This document shows, piece by piece, positions 35,370 through 44,802 of a stretch of DNA of 64,000 nt. The notes under the pieces are model-generated. The model was not told the DNA's origin, searched no databases, and saw nothing but the letters and a program-made list of their open reading frames with translations. The DNA is from JBBQVZ01 sp963695975. GTDB lineage: Bacteria > Actinomycetota > UBA4738 > HRBIN12. The first letter of the stretch is position 1, and every line of letters starts with the position of its first letter. Made by a program: the position numbers and the translations under genes. The stretch lies in the NCBI GenBank assembly GCA_963695975.1, contig CAVOIB010000001.1:62001-126000 (forward strand), written 5' to 3'.

Positions 35370-36699
35370 CTACAGGATGGGGAGGTAGCGCTCCCGCTCG
35401 TACGGTGACACGTAGGCCTTGTACCCGTCCCACTCCTGGCGCTTGTTGCGGATCAGGTACTCGTGGACGTGATCCCCGAGCGCCGTAGCGGAGCACCTCC
35501 GAGTCGGCGGCCAGGCGGATCGCCTCGTGCAGATCCTCAGGGAGCGACGCGATCCCCGCGACCCCCCGCTCCCCTTCGCTCATCTCGTAGATGTTGTTCG
35601 AGGCCTCGGGCGGGAGCTCGTACTCGCCCTCGATCCCGGCGAGGCCCGCCGCGAGCATCGCCGAGAACGCGAGGTAGGGGTTACACGCGGGGTCCGGTGA
35701 GCGGTACTCGATCCGCGTCGCTCCCTCCTTCCCCGGCTTGTACATCGGGACCCGAACGAGCGCGCTGCGGTTCCGCCGGGCCCAGCACACGTACACGGGC
35801 GCTTCGAACCCCGGGACCAACCGCTTGTACGAGTTCACCCACTGGTTCGTGACGAGCGTGATCTCGGGCGCGTGTCGAAGTAGCCCGGCGATGTAGCCCT
35901 TCGCGGTCTTCGATAGGTGGTACTCGTCGGTCGCGTCGAAGAACGCGTTGCGGTCGCCCTCGAACAGCGACTGGTGCGTGTGCATCCCGCTGCCGTTGAT
36001 GCCGGCGATCGGCTTGGGCATGAACGTCGCGTAGATCCCGTACTCCTGCGCGACCTCCTTCACCGTGAGGCGGTACGCCATCACGTTGTCCGCCATGGTG
36101 AGCGCGTCGCTGTAGCGCAGGTCGATCTCGTGCTGCGACGGTGCCACCTCGTGGTGCACGTACTCCACGGGGATGCCCATCGACTCCAGATAGAGGACCG
36201 TGCGCTTGCGGTAGTCGGTCGCGACGTCGAGCGGGGTCTCGTCGAAGTACCCGCCCTGATCGAGCGGCGTCGGGTCGTCCACGCTCTTGAAGTAGAAGAA
36301 CTCGAGCTCCGGCCCAACGTAGAACGTGAACCCCAGGTCGGCCGCGCGCTGCAGCTGCCGCTTCAACACGCCGCGCGGATCGCCGTCGAACGGCGTGCCG
36401 TCGGGGTCGTAGACGTCGCAGAACATGCGCGCGACGGCCTGCTCGGTCTTCCAGGGGATCAGCTGGAACGTGGAGGGGTCGGGGATCGCGATCATGTCCG
36501 ACTCCTGGATGCGGCTGAACCCCTCGATCGACGAGCCGTCGAACCCCATCCCCTCGGCGAACGCGCCCTCCAATTCTTGCGACGTGATCGTGAACGACTT
36601 CAGGAACCCCAGCACGTCGGTGAACCACAGACGGACGAAGCGGATCCCTCGCTCCTCGATGGTGCGCAGGACGTACTCGGCTTCGGCGCTCGGCGACAT
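35370..36699 (-). CDS. glnA: Glutamine synthetase type I (alpha-like), frameshifted at the 3' end
   Basis: Makes glutamine from glutamate, ammonia and ATP. Family motifs: FAEGMGFDGSSIEGF (about 48-62), GPELEFFYF, VAPSQHEIDLRY, NGSGMHTHQS and RIEYRSPDPACNPYLAFSAM. The segment after NNIYEM lacks the NLYDLP adenylylation signature of the beta type, so it is alpha-like. One extra base near 35487 breaks the last 40 residues; without it the normal ending (YERERYLPIL) and TAG 35370-35372 are read. As given, the frame runs to 35353. A TACCCT box six bases before ATG 36699 suggests a leaderless mRNA. Confidence 0.92.
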
Positions 36700-36705
36700 G
36701 CATCG

Positions 36706-36711
36706 AGGGTA
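36706..36711 (-). promoter_or_regulatory. -10 box TACCCT of glnA, leaderless start
   Basis: Minus-strand TACCCT with six bases before the ATG at 36699, the same geometry as at other genes of this window. Confidence 0.5.
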
Positions 36712-36811
36712 GCGAGGACCCGCCGACCCACGGTTACGCGGGCGTTAACTCCCCGCACGTCTCACGTTCACGCTGGGGGTCTAGCGTGGCTCCGTCCGAT
36801 CAGGAGGGGAG

Positions 36812-36919
36812 GTGAACGACATGGAGCGCCTGCTCGAATGGGACAACGTGGCCCAGCCCATCGTGGTCGGCCCGGACGACGAGGACGAGGACGACGACGA
36901 CCTCGATCTTCTCCTCTGA
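36812..36919 (+). CDS. 35-residue very acidic peptide before ridA-glnE
   Basis: Short frame with an excellent ribosome site (AGGAGG, 36802-36807, four bases before GTG 36812). The C-terminal half is a run of Asp and Glu (GPDDEDEDDDDLDLLL), the N-terminal half begins VNDMERLLEWDNVAQPIVV. It ends 42 bases before the start of the RidA-GlnE gene and lies between it and the divergent glutamine synthetase. It may be a small regulator or a leader peptide. No family recognised; ribosome site and position are the evidence. Confidence 0.5.
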   Translation: MNDMERLLEWDNVAQPIVVGPDDEDEDDDDLDLLL

Positions 36920-36949
36920 CGGTGGCTGCGCGGCAGGACCGACACGCGG

Positions 36950-36955
36950 TACGGT
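36950..36955 (+). promoter_or_regulatory. -10 box TACGGT, leaderless start
   Basis: TACGGT with six bases before GTG 36962. It suggests that ridA-glnE has its own promoter separate from the acidic peptide. Confidence 0.5.
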
Positions 36956-36961
36956 TCCGCC

Positions 36962-38597
36962 GTGGACAGGCGAAACATCAGCAGCGGGTCGCCCTACGAG
37001 CCCGTCATCGGGTTCTCGCGGGCGCTCGTGGTCGGTGATCGGGTGTTCGTCTCGGGGACCGCGCCCGTCATGCCCGACGGCGGCGACCCGCCCGTCGACG
37101 CGTACGGCCAGGCCGCGCGCTGCTGGGAGATCGTGATCGCCGCATTGCGCGAGGCCGGTGCCGGACCGGAGCACGTCGTGCGGACGCGCATGTACCTGAG
37201 CGACCCCGGCGATTGGGAGGAGGTCGGCCGCGCCCACGGTGAGGTCTTCGCCGAGGTGCGGCCGGCCAGCACGATGGTGGTGGTGGGCGCGCTCCTCGAT
37301 CCGCGATGGCGGGTCGAGGTCGAGGCCGACGCGGTGCTCGGACTGAGCCGAAGGACCGCCGGAGCCGCTACGGTTCGGGTCGTGGCTACGTCGGGCTCCG
37401 AGACCCTGGATCGAGCGTTGCGAGACGCGCCCGACCCCGAGCTCGCCCGGACCGCGCTCTCGCGTGTCGGAGCGGACCCCGCTGCTCGTGAGCAGCTGGA
37501 ACGACCAGACGTGCTTCCGGTCGCCGCGCGGATCCTGGGGTTCTCCACGGCCGCCGCAGACCTGTTGGTTCGCCATCCGGAGGAGACGTCCACGCTCGCC
37601 GACGTCGAGGCGCGAACCAGCCAGCAGCTCGACGCCGAGCTCCGAGGCGACGTCGAGCGCGTCGGCCCCGAGGACGGGCTCCGGCTCTTCCGGCGTCGCG
37701 CGATGCTTCGTGTTGCCGCGCGCGATCTGGGCGGGGCGACGCTCGAGGACGTCGTCGCCGAGATCTCGTCGGTCGCGGAGGCGTGCCTCTCCGAGGCCTG
37801 CCGGCTGGCGGCCGGTGAGCACCGGCTGGCCGTGATCGGCCTGGGCAAGCTCGGCGGCGCCGAGCTGAACTACGCGAGCGACGTCGACCTGCTGTTCGTG
37901 CATGCGGACGGCGGTTCCGACTCGCAGGATGCCGCCGAGCGCGCCGCGGCTACGTTGATCGCGCTCCTCGCCGAACCCACCGCCGAGGGGATCGCGCTCC
38001 GCGTGGACCCGGCCCTTCGTCCCGGCGGACGCGGGGGTGTCCTGTCACGAAGCCTCGAGTCGACGCTCGAGTACTACGAGCGCCGGTCCGCCACGTGGGA
38101 GCGGCAGGCGATGATCAAGGCGCGACCGGTGGCGGGCGATCCGTGGATCGGCTCGGCGTTCGTCACCGGCGTGACGCCGTTCGTCTATCCGGACGAGCTC
38201 GAACCGCGTGCGATCGACGACGTGCGCCGGACCAAGGTCCGTCTGGAGGAGTACATCCGGCGTCGCGGCAAGGAGCTGACCGAGGTCAAGCGCGGTCGTG
38301 GCGGGATCCGCGACGTGGAGTTCGCGGTGCAGCTGTTGCAGATCGTGCACGGGCGGCGCGACCCGCTCCTGCGAGAGCCGAACACGCTCCGCGCGCTCGC
38401 GACGCTCGCGGAGGAGGGATACGTCGCACAGGCCGACGCCGATGCGCTCGCGGACGCGTACCGGTTCCTGCGGCGGCTGGAGCACCGGCTGCAGATCGTG
38501 CGCGACCTGCAGACGCACGACCTGCCCGCCGACGCGCACGCACGGCTCACGCTCGCGCGCTCCCTCGGCTTGGCGGATGCGGACGCGTTGCGCGTCC
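36962..38597 (+). CDS. glnE: RidA domain fused to N-terminal half of GlnE (frame-broken)
   Basis: Residues 1-125 are a RidA/YjgF domain (SRALVVGDRVFVSGTAPVMP, VVRTRMYLSDPGDWEEVGRA), which hydrolyses reactive enamines. From about residue 140 (GTG 37382, VATSGSETLDRAL) follows the glutamine synthetase adenylyl-removing half of GlnE with the nucleotidyltransferase motif LGKLGGAELNYASDVDLLF and ATWERQAMIKARPVAGD. An extra T at 38595 shifts the frame; as given, the frame runs on to 39241 as nonsense. Whether RidA and GlnE are one protein or two genes joined by another indel is open. Confidence 0.8.
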
Positions 38598-40037
38598 GAG
38601 TACGAGCGGGAGACGGGACGGGTCCGCGGGATCCACGAGCGGCTGTTCTACCGCCCGCTGCTCGAGGCGTTCGCGGGACGGCCTGCGCCGAGCCCGGGCG
38701 TCGATCGCCCGGCGACCGAGGAGCTGCTCGCGGGCCTGGGGTTCGAGGCGCCGTCGCAGTCGTTCGAGGTCCTGCGCCGCCTGGTGGACCCGGTCACCCG
38801 CCTGGGGAAGGTGCTCGCGCACGTGTTCCCGGTGATGGCGCCGGCGTTGGCGCTGGCCTCGAACCCCGACCAGGCGCTGGTGCGGCTGGAGCGCGTCGCC
38901 GAGGCGGTGGGGGACCGGCACGGTCCCGCCGACACGCTCGCGGCGGATCCGAGCGCGGCGCAGCGGCTGGCTCATGTCGTCGCCGCGAGCTCGTTCGCGA
39001 CCGACCTGGTGGTCGGGGACCCGGATCGGATCGCGGCGCTCTCGGACCGGGGGCGCGCGATCGACACGCAGGCCGCGCTCGTCGCCGCGGTCGGCCGGTA
39101 CGCGTCCCGCGAGCTCCAGCCGCGCGAGACGGGTTCGGCGATCGCCGACGTCGCCGACCGGGCGGTGCACGAGGCGGTCGAGGCGGCCGAGCCGGACCTG
39201 CCGTTCGCGGTGATCGGGATGGGCAAGCTGGGCGCGCGTGAGCTGAACTTCGCGTCGGATCTTGATCTGCTGTTCGTCTACGAGGGCGAGGGGGCCGACG
39301 ACATGCGCCGGGCCGGCGACGCGGCCGAGCGCGTGATGCGCGCGATCCGCGACGCCGGCTGGGAGCCCGACGCCGACCTGCGGCCCGAGGGACGCAGCGG
39401 CCCGCTCGCGCGCTCGCTGGCCGGGTACCTCGAGTACTGGGAGCGCTACGCCGAGCTGTGGGAGTTCCAGGCGCTGCTCCGCGCGCGCCACGTCGCGGGC
39501 GACGAACAGCTCGGCCGGCGGTTCGTGCTGAACGCCGCGGACTTCGCGTATCCGCCCGAAGGGATCACGGTCGACCGCGTCGGCGAGATCCGCCGGATGC
39601 GCGAGCGCATCGAGCGCGAACGGGTCAAGCCGCCCGAGGCGGCGAAGTTCCATTTCAAGCTGGGCTACGGGTCGCTCGCCGACGTGCAGTTCGCGGTGGA
39701 GGTGTCGCTCATGCGGTTCGGTGGCGCGGATCCGGGTCTGCGCACGAACCGTACGCTCGAGGCGATCGAGCGGCTGGCGGAACGTCATCTGGTGGAGCAG
39801 AGCGTCGCGCGCGACCTGGGCGAGGCGTTCGTGTTCCTCTCGGACGTGAAGAACGCGCTCGAGGTCGATCGCCGGTTGCACGCCGAGGCGGTGCCGGCGT
39901 CCCCTCAGGAGCAGACGGTGCTCGCCCGGCGTCTGGGCTACGAGGAGTACCCTCGGCAGCGGTTCATCGACGACTACCTGCGCGTGACACGCCGCGCCCG
40001 GAGGGCGATGGAGCGCGTCTTCCACGAGGAGGCCTGA
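38596..40037 (+). CDS. glnE: GlnE, C-terminal adenylyltransferase half (frame-broken)
   Basis: Continuation of GlnE after the frame break, reading YERETGRVRGIHERLFYRPL onward. The second nucleotidyltransferase domain has MGKLGARELNFASDLDLLF and LRPEGRSGPLARSLAGYLEY; the end is a helical domain. The complete enzyme adenylylates and deadenylylates glutamine synthetase to tune nitrogen assimilation. The adjacent glutamine synthetase is alpha-like and lacks the classic target loop, so the target may be another copy elsewhere. The stop shares one base with the next start. Confidence 0.88.
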
Positions 40038-40837
40038 TGGGGGACCGTCGCACCGTCTTGATCACGGGCGCGTCGGGCGGGTTCGGCGCGGAGTTCGCGC
40101 GTCTGTTCGCACGGGACGGGTTCGACCGCGTGCTCGTCGCACGGAGCGGCGCGGCTATGGAGGATCTCGCTCAGGTCTTGGACGGGAAGTTCGGCGGCAC
40201 CACGACGGTCCTGCCGAAGGACCTTTCGCACCCGCACGCTGCGGGCGATCTGGTCGACAACCTCCACCAGCGCGGCATGGCGGTCGACGCGTTGGTGAAC
40301 AACGCGGGATTCGCCCAGTACGGACCGTTCGCCGAGGCGGAGCCGGACGAGCTCGTCGACATGCTGCAGGTGAACGTCGTGGCCCTGACCGAGCTCACGC
40401 GCGCGCTCCTCCCTGGCATGGTCGAACGGGGGTGGGGGCGGATCGTGAACCTCGGCTCCGTCGGGTCGTTCGCGCCCGCGCCCATGACCGGCGCCTACGC
40501 GGCGACCAAGGCGTTCGTGCTTTCGTTCTCGCTGGCGCTCGCCGAGGAGCTGAAGGGGACGGGTGTCACCGTGACGGCGCTCTGCCCGGGTCCCACCGAG
40601 ACCGGGTTCCAGGCGCGCGCCGACATGGCGGACTCCTCGCTGATCGCCGGGCGGCGATTGGACCCGGCCGATGAAGTCGTCCGCGCCGGGTACGAGGCCA
40701 TGAAGAAGGGCCGGCCCTACCTCGTCACGGGCGGCAGCAGCAAGCTCTTCGCGTTCGGGAGCCGGTTCCTGCCGCGAACGACCGCGTCGAAGATCGCCGG
40801 AAGGGCGCAACGGCGCACAACCGACGACGCCCGATAG
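40037..40837 (+). CDS. Short-chain dehydrogenase (DltE-type)
   Basis: SDR of 266 residues. Cofactor loop LITGASGGFGAEFARLFA, then NNAGFAQYGPF, catalytic Ser in VNLGSVGSFAP and YxxxK in GAYAATKAFVLSFSLALAEE, and CPGPTETGF after the active site. This pattern is that of acyl-carrier or ketone reductases annotated as DltE/YdfG-like. The ATG shares one base with the GlnE stop (TGATG), so it is co-translated. Substrate unknown. Confidence 0.88.
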   Translation: MGDRRTVLITGASGGFGAEFARLFARDGFDRVLVARSGAAMEDLAQVLDGKFGGTTTVLPKDLSHPHAAGDLVDNLHQRGMAVDALVNNAGFAQYGPFAEAEPDELVDMLQVNVVALTELTRALLPGMVERGWGRIVNLGSVGSFAPAPMTGAYAATKAFVLSFSLALAEELKGTGVTVTALCPGPTETGFQARADMADSSLIAGRRLDPADEVVRAGYEAMKKGRPYLVTGGSSKLFAFGSRFLPRTTASKIAGRAQRRTTDDAR

Positions 40838-40894
40838 CGGCGATCGCCGGATCCGGCTCAACCCCGAGCCCCGTTCCTGCCGATAGCTCTCGGC

Positions 40895-41185
40895 ATGAAG
40901 GTGAAGGTCACCCCAGAGGCACGTTCCTACATCCGCGAACGCGGCGGGCTGCTGTTCGTGTGGGTGGTGCGCGGGGGTGCGCTACGCGGTGCGCTGCGCT
41001 TGTTGCGCGTCTCCACCGAGCCGCCGCCCGACGCGCTCGAGTGGCAGCGCGTCGAGACCAAGGGGCTCTTGATCTTCCTCCCGCCCGCGCTCCGGCCCCC
41101 GCAGGAGCTGCACATCGAGGTCCGTGGCCGGCTGCGTCGTCGCCGGATCGAGGCCTTCTGGAACGGCTGCGCGTTCATCTCGTAG
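40895..41185 (+). CDS. Small hypothetical protein
   Basis: Basic protein of 96 residues, beginning MKVKVTPEARSYIRERGGLL and ending with a basic strand HIEVRGRLRRRRIEAFWNGC. No membrane segment or known motif. The fold may be all-beta with a Gly/Arg-rich turn. It ends four bases before the convergent glycosylase gene. Conserved-hypothetical of Actinomycetota is a guess from its look. Confidence 0.65.
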   Translation: MKVKVTPEARSYIRERGGLLFVWVVRGGALRGALRLLRVSTEPPPDALEWQRVETKGLLIFLPPALRPPQELHIEVRGRLRRRRIEAFWNGCAFIS

Positions 41186-41189
41186 CGCG

Positions 41190-42086
41190 CTACAGCTGGT
41201 CGATCGGGTGGATCTCGGCGCGCGGACCGTACTTCGGCGCGCTGATGTGACCCGCGTCCAGCAGGACCTGCACACGGCCCCGGTGTCCACGGTAGGGCTC
41301 GAGCAATTCGAGCATCCGGCCGTCGTCGCCGCGATCTTCCCCCGCGAGCGCCCAGCAGACGGTGTTCGGCAGGTGGAAGTCGCCGACCGACACCGCGTCG
41401 GCGTCGCCGAGCGCAATGCGGGCGACCTCGGCCACGGTCCACGGCCCGATCCCTGGGAGCGCGCCCAGACGCGCCCTCGCCATGTCGAGGGGCAGCCCCG
41501 CGGCGGCCTCGAGCCGCGCGGCCTGCGCGCATGCGGCTCGGACCGTCTCGGCCCGCCGCCGCTCGACCCCCCACGGGTGGAACGCGAAATACGGCGTCTC
41601 GGCCGTGAGATCGGGATCGGGAGGCAGGTAGAGACCGGCGTCGCCGGGAGCGGGGGCGCTCGTCGACATCACCAGCCGACGATAAGCGCGCCGCGCCTCG
41701 TGGCCGGTGACCTTCTGCTCCAGGATCGTCGGGATCAGGACCTGCATGACGCCGCCGGTGCGCGTGATGCGGACGCCCTTGTGGTCACGCCACAGCTTCT
41801 CGATCACGTCGTGCTGCGGCTCGAAGCCGGAGGCGTCGTCGTCGGCGCCGATCATGCCGGGCGTACGCTCGAGCGCCCAGCCGGCACCGGGTCCCCACGC
41901 CTCGGCCCGGACGTCGTGCCCGAACGAGCGCACGTGGACGGTGGCGGGCCCGTCGGGCGTGCGCATGGCGCGCCAAGCCTCGCCCGAGCCGACCCGCATC
42001 GTCGGATCCCCTGCGCCGCGACACAGAGGGGAGAGGGTGCCCGCGAGGTCGATCGGGAAGTCGGTCGCGATCGAGCGCTGTGGCAC
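41190..42086 (-). CDS. DNA-3-methyladenine glycosylase II family (AlkA-like)
   Basis: HhH-GPD base-excision glycosylase of 298 residues. The helix-hairpin-helix LPGIGPWTVAEVARIALGD and the catalytic Asp in AVSVGDFHLPN (about 235-245) are clear, and VLIPTILEQKVTGHEARRAY is the helix before the active site. It would remove alkylated bases from DNA, complementing the Ogt-type protein at 4944. GTG start at 42086 with AGGGG four bases before, ten bases after the cupredoxin remnant on the same strand. Confidence 0.88.
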   Translation of the reverse strand: MPQRSIATDFPIDLAGTLSPLCRGAGDPTMRVGSGEAWRAMRTPDGPATVHVRSFGHDVRAEAWGPGAGWALERTPGMIGADDDASGFEPQHDVIEKLWRDHKGVRITRTGGVMQVLIPTILEQKVTGHEARRAYRRLVMSTSAPAPGDAGLYLPPDPDLTAETPYFAFHPWGVERRRAETVRAACAQAARLEAAAGLPLDMARARLGALPGIGPWTVAEVARIALGDADAVSVGDFHLPNTVCWALAGEDRGDDGRMLELLEPYRGHRGRVQVLLDAGHISAPKYGPRAEIHPIDQL

Positions 42087-42095
42087 CTAACCCCT

Positions 42096-42262
42096 TCAGT
42101 GGACGACGATCTTCCCGCACATCCCCTCGCACTGATCGTTCACGAGCGTCGAGTGGATGGTGCATCGGTAACGGTATACGCCGGCGTGCCCGAACCGCCG
42201 CGTGACCGACGCTCCCTCAGCCAGATCGGAACGCCGCGCGATCAGCCCGCGCTCACTCCGGT
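42096..42262 (-). pseudogene. C-terminal piece of a cupredoxin gene
   Basis: Encodes GHAGVYRYRCTIHSTLV followed by a Cys-x-Gly-Met-Cys-Gly-Lys motif, close to the end of the intact cupredoxin at 29181-29570, with the same extra Cys pair. The signal peptide and first copper His are missing; upstream sequence belongs to the next gene. A truncated duplicate. Confidence 0.7.
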
Positions 42263-42496
42263 CTAGGCCGTGCCGAGCACCGCGTTCACCAGCTCCCGAG
42301 CTTCGTCGAGCCGTTCGCGATCGACGAAGAGCTCGACGCCCAGCTGCCAAACCCGGCTGAGCATGCCGGGCTCCTTCGACCACCACACGATCCCATGGGT
42401 CGAGAGCTGCTCGGCGATCAGGTCTGCGTGTTCCCACGAGAACTCGCCGAGGTGAACCGTCCGAACGTCGGGCGGCACGTGCTGGAGCCCTGGCAT
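42263..42496 (-). CDS. Small DUF2007-like protein
   Basis: Protein of 77 residues with TVHLGEFSWEHADLIAEQLS, THGIVWWSKEPG and VELFVDRERLDEARELV. The beta-alpha-beta pattern with a final DxxxxxEAxxL helix resembles DUF2007 ('putative signal transducing') domains, which look like half a P-II or ACT fold. No ribosome site stands out. It lies directly before the cupredoxin piece on the same strand. Assignment is by pattern only. Confidence 0.6.
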   Translation of the reverse strand: MPGLQHVPPDVRTVHLGEFSWEHADLIAEQLSTHGIVWWSKEPGMLSRVWQLGVELFVDRERLDEARELVNAVLGTA

Positions 42497-42551
42497 AAGG
42501 CGATGGTACCGGCCGCGGGTCTGACCAGTGCGCCCTGGCGATCGGCTGGCG

Positions 42552-42557
42552 TAGCCT
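42552..42557 (+). promoter_or_regulatory. -10 box TAGCCT, leaderless start
   Basis: TAGCCT with six bases before GTG 42564 of the 38-residue membrane peptide that opens the plus-strand run of alcohol dehydrogenase and amrS-amrB. Confidence 0.5.
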
Positions 42558-42563
42558 GGTTCG

Positions 42564-42680
42564 GTGAGCAGGTCGGACCCGTTCGCCATCCGGGACGCCA
42601 TGGAGCCGCTCGTTGGGTGGCGGGTCCTGTTCTTCGGGACGTTCATGGCGCTGGTCGCGCTGGCGATGTCGGTCCGGTGA
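42564..42680 (+). CDS. 38-residue single-span membrane peptide
   Basis: Starts SRSDPFAIRDAMEPLVGWR and ends in one hydrophobic span of about 17 residues (VLFFGTFMALVALAMSV). A TANNNT box six bases before the GTG predicts a leaderless mRNA. Its stop is four bases before the alcohol dehydrogenase ATG, so it looks like the first gene of that unit. Function unknown. Promoter geometry, clean membrane span and tight spacing are the evidence. Confidence 0.5.
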   Translation: MSRSDPFAIRDAMEPLVGWRVLFFGTFMALVALAMSVR

Positions 42681-42684
42681 CGCG

Positions 42685-43668
42685 ATGCGCGCGCTGGTGC
42701 TCGACTCGCCTGGGCTCTCCCTGTCGCTGATCGACGTTGAACCGCGAGCGCCGGGCGTCGGCGAGGTCCGTCTGCGGGTGACCGTCTGCGGCGTCTGCCG
42801 GACCGATCTGCACGTCGTCGACGGCGACCTCCCCGACCCGAAACTGCCGTTGATCCTCGGTCATCAGATCGTCGGCGTCGTCGAAGCGCTCGGCCCGGGG
42901 GTGACCGACCTCGCGGTCGGCGACCGGGTCGGCGTTCCGTGGCTCGGTTGGACGTGCGGCGAGTGCGGCTACTGCACGAGCGGCCGCGAGAACCTCTGCC
43001 GACGAGCGCGGTTCACCGGGTATCAGATCGACGGCGGCTACGCCGAGACCGTGGTCGCCGACTCGCGGTTCTGCCTGCCGCTCCCGGAGGGGTACCCGGA
43101 TCTGCAGGTCGCGCCGCTCCTGTGCGCCGGGTTGATCGGATGGCGCTGTCTGAAGATGGTCGGCGAGGCCGAGCGCCTCGGGATCTACGGGTTCGGCGCC
43201 GCGGCGCACATCGTGACGCAGGTCGCGCGCTGGCAGGGCCGGCGGGTGTTCGCGTTCACGAAGCCCGCCGATACCGAAGCGCAGGTGTTCGCGCGCGAGG
43301 TCGGCGCGGAGTGGGCGGGCGGCTCGGACGAGCATCCGCCCGAGGAGCTGGATGGCGCGATCCTGTTCGCGCCGGCCGGAGAGCTGGTGCCGGCGGCGCT
43401 CGCGGCCACGGCGCCCGGCGGAACCGTCGTCTGCGGCGAGATCCATATGAGCGACATCCCGTCGTTCCCCTACGACCTGCTGTGGGGCGAGCGTCAGCTG
43501 CGGAGCGTCGCGAACCTCACGCGGGCGGACGGCGCGGAGTTCATGGCACTCGCGCCCCAGGTCCCGGTTCGCACCACCGTGACGCCATATCCGTTGGATC
43601 GAGCGAACGACGCGTTGGACGCGCTCCGTTCGGGGACGGTGGAGGGGGCCCTCGCGCTCGTGGTGTAG
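42685..43668 (+). CDS. Zinc-dependent alcohol dehydrogenase
   Basis: Medium-chain dehydrogenase of 327 residues. Catalytic zinc ligands are Cys in CGVCRTDLH and His in LGHQIVGVVE; the structural zinc site has four Cys (WTCGECGYCTSGRENLC, about 88-107). The cofactor fold begins LGIYGFGAAAHIVTQVA near residue 170. It resembles the AdhP-like/'zinc-binding alcohol dehydrogenase family' group. ATG 42685 lies four bases after the membrane peptide. amrS follows after 51 bases, but a functional link to it is not established. Confidence 0.88.
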   Translation: MRALVLDSPGLSLSLIDVEPRAPGVGEVRLRVTVCGVCRTDLHVVDGDLPDPKLPLILGHQIVGVVEALGPGVTDLAVGDRVGVPWLGWTCGECGYCTSGRENLCRRARFTGYQIDGGYAETVVADSRFCLPLPEGYPDLQVAPLLCAGLIGWRCLKMVGEAERLGIYGFGAAAHIVTQVARWQGRRVFAFTKPADTEAQVFAREVGAEWAGGSDEHPPEELDGAILFAPAGELVPAALAATAPGGTVVCGEIHMSDIPSFPYDLLWGERQLRSVANLTRADGAEFMALAPQVPVRTTVTPYPLDRANDALDALRSGTVEGALALVV

Positions 43669-43719
43669 TCGTCCCCCTCGCTCCGGTCGCATGATGGAGT
43701 CGAGGGAGGCGCATCCGAG

Positions 43720-44802
43720 ATGCGGGACGACGGGAGCCACCCGACCACGTATTGGCATGAGCTGGATGACGGGCGGATCCAGTGCGATCTGTGTCCTCGT
43801 TTCTGTCGCCTGCATGAGGGCCAGCGCGGGTTCTGTTTCGTCCGCGCCCGCGAGGACGACGCGATCGTCCTCACGACCTACGGCCGGTCGAGCGGGTTCT
43901 GCGTGGATCCGATCGAGAAGAAGCCGCTGAACCACTTCCTGCCGGGGACGCCGGTGCTCTCGTTCGGCACGGCGGGCTGCAACCTGGGCTGCCGGTTCTG
44001 TCAGAACTGGGACATCTCGAAGTCCCGCGAGATCGACACGCTCGCAGACCGTGCCTCGCCGGAGCAGATCGCCCGGACGGCGGCCGACCTGGGCTGTCGG
44101 AGCGTCGCCTTCACGTACAACGACCCGGTGATCTTCATGGAGTACGCGGTCGACGTGGCCGATGCCTGCCACGAGCTTGGGATCAAGACCGTGGCGGTGA
44201 CGGCCGGCTACATCTGCGCCGACCCTCGGGCCGAGTTCTACCGGCACATGGACGCGGCGAACGTCGACCTCAAGGGGTTCACCGACGACTTCTACTACCG
44301 GATCTGCGCCGGTCACCTGGCGCCGGTGCTCGAAACCCTCGAGTACCTGAAGCACGAGACCAACGTGTGGTTCGAGATCACGAACCTGCTGATCCCGGGG
44401 CTGAACGACTCCGACGACGAGGTCGGCGCGATGACGCGCTGGGTGGTCGAACACCTTGGACCCGACGTCCCGATGCACTTCACCGCGTTCCACCCCGACT
44501 ACAAGATGCTCGACCGGCCGCCGACGCCGCCCGAGACGCTCACACGGGCACGCGCGATCGCGCTTCAGAACGGCGTCCGGTACGCCTACACGGGCAACGT
44601 CTCGGACGTCGAGGGCCAGAGCACCTACTGCCACGCGTGCGACGCGGTCTTGATCGAACGTGACTGGTATGAGCTGGGCGCGTGGAACCTCACCGACGAC
44701 GGGCGGTGCTCGAGGTGCGCGGAGCGATGCGCCGGGGTGTTCGAGGGGCACGCCGGTTCCTGGGGGAGCCGCCGCTTGCCGGTCAGGATGGCGGCCCGAT
44801 GA
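43720..44802 (+). CDS. amrS: AmmeMemoRadiSam system radical SAM enzyme
   Basis: Radical SAM protein of 360 residues. The cluster motif CNLGCRFCQNWDISK (CxxxCxxC) is near residue 87, preceded by a Cys-rich N-terminus (CDLCPRFCRLHEGQRGFC) and followed by FTYNDPVIFMEYAVDVADAC. These are marks of AmrS, usually found with MEMO1 and AMMECR1 proteins; the reaction is unknown. The C-terminus has more Cys pairs (YCHACDA, CSRCAERC), probably another metal site. ATG 43720 follows GGGAGG (43704-43709) by ten bases. The stop overlaps amrB by four bases. Confidence 0.93.
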   Translation: MRDDGSHPTTYWHELDDGRIQCDLCPRFCRLHEGQRGFCFVRAREDDAIVLTTYGRSSGFCVDPIEKKPLNHFLPGTPVLSFGTAGCNLGCRFCQNWDISKSREIDTLADRASPEQIARTAADLGCRSVAFTYNDPVIFMEYAVDVADACHELGIKTVAVTAGYICADPRAEFYRHMDAANVDLKGFTDDFYYRICAGHLAPVLETLEYLKHETNVWFEITNLLIPGLNDSDDEVGAMTRWVVEHLGPDVPMHFTAFHPDYKMLDRPPTPPETLTRARAIALQNGVRYAYTGNVSDVEGQSTYCHACDAVLIERDWYELGAWNLTDDGRCSRCAERCAGVFEGHAGSWGSRRLPVRMAAR

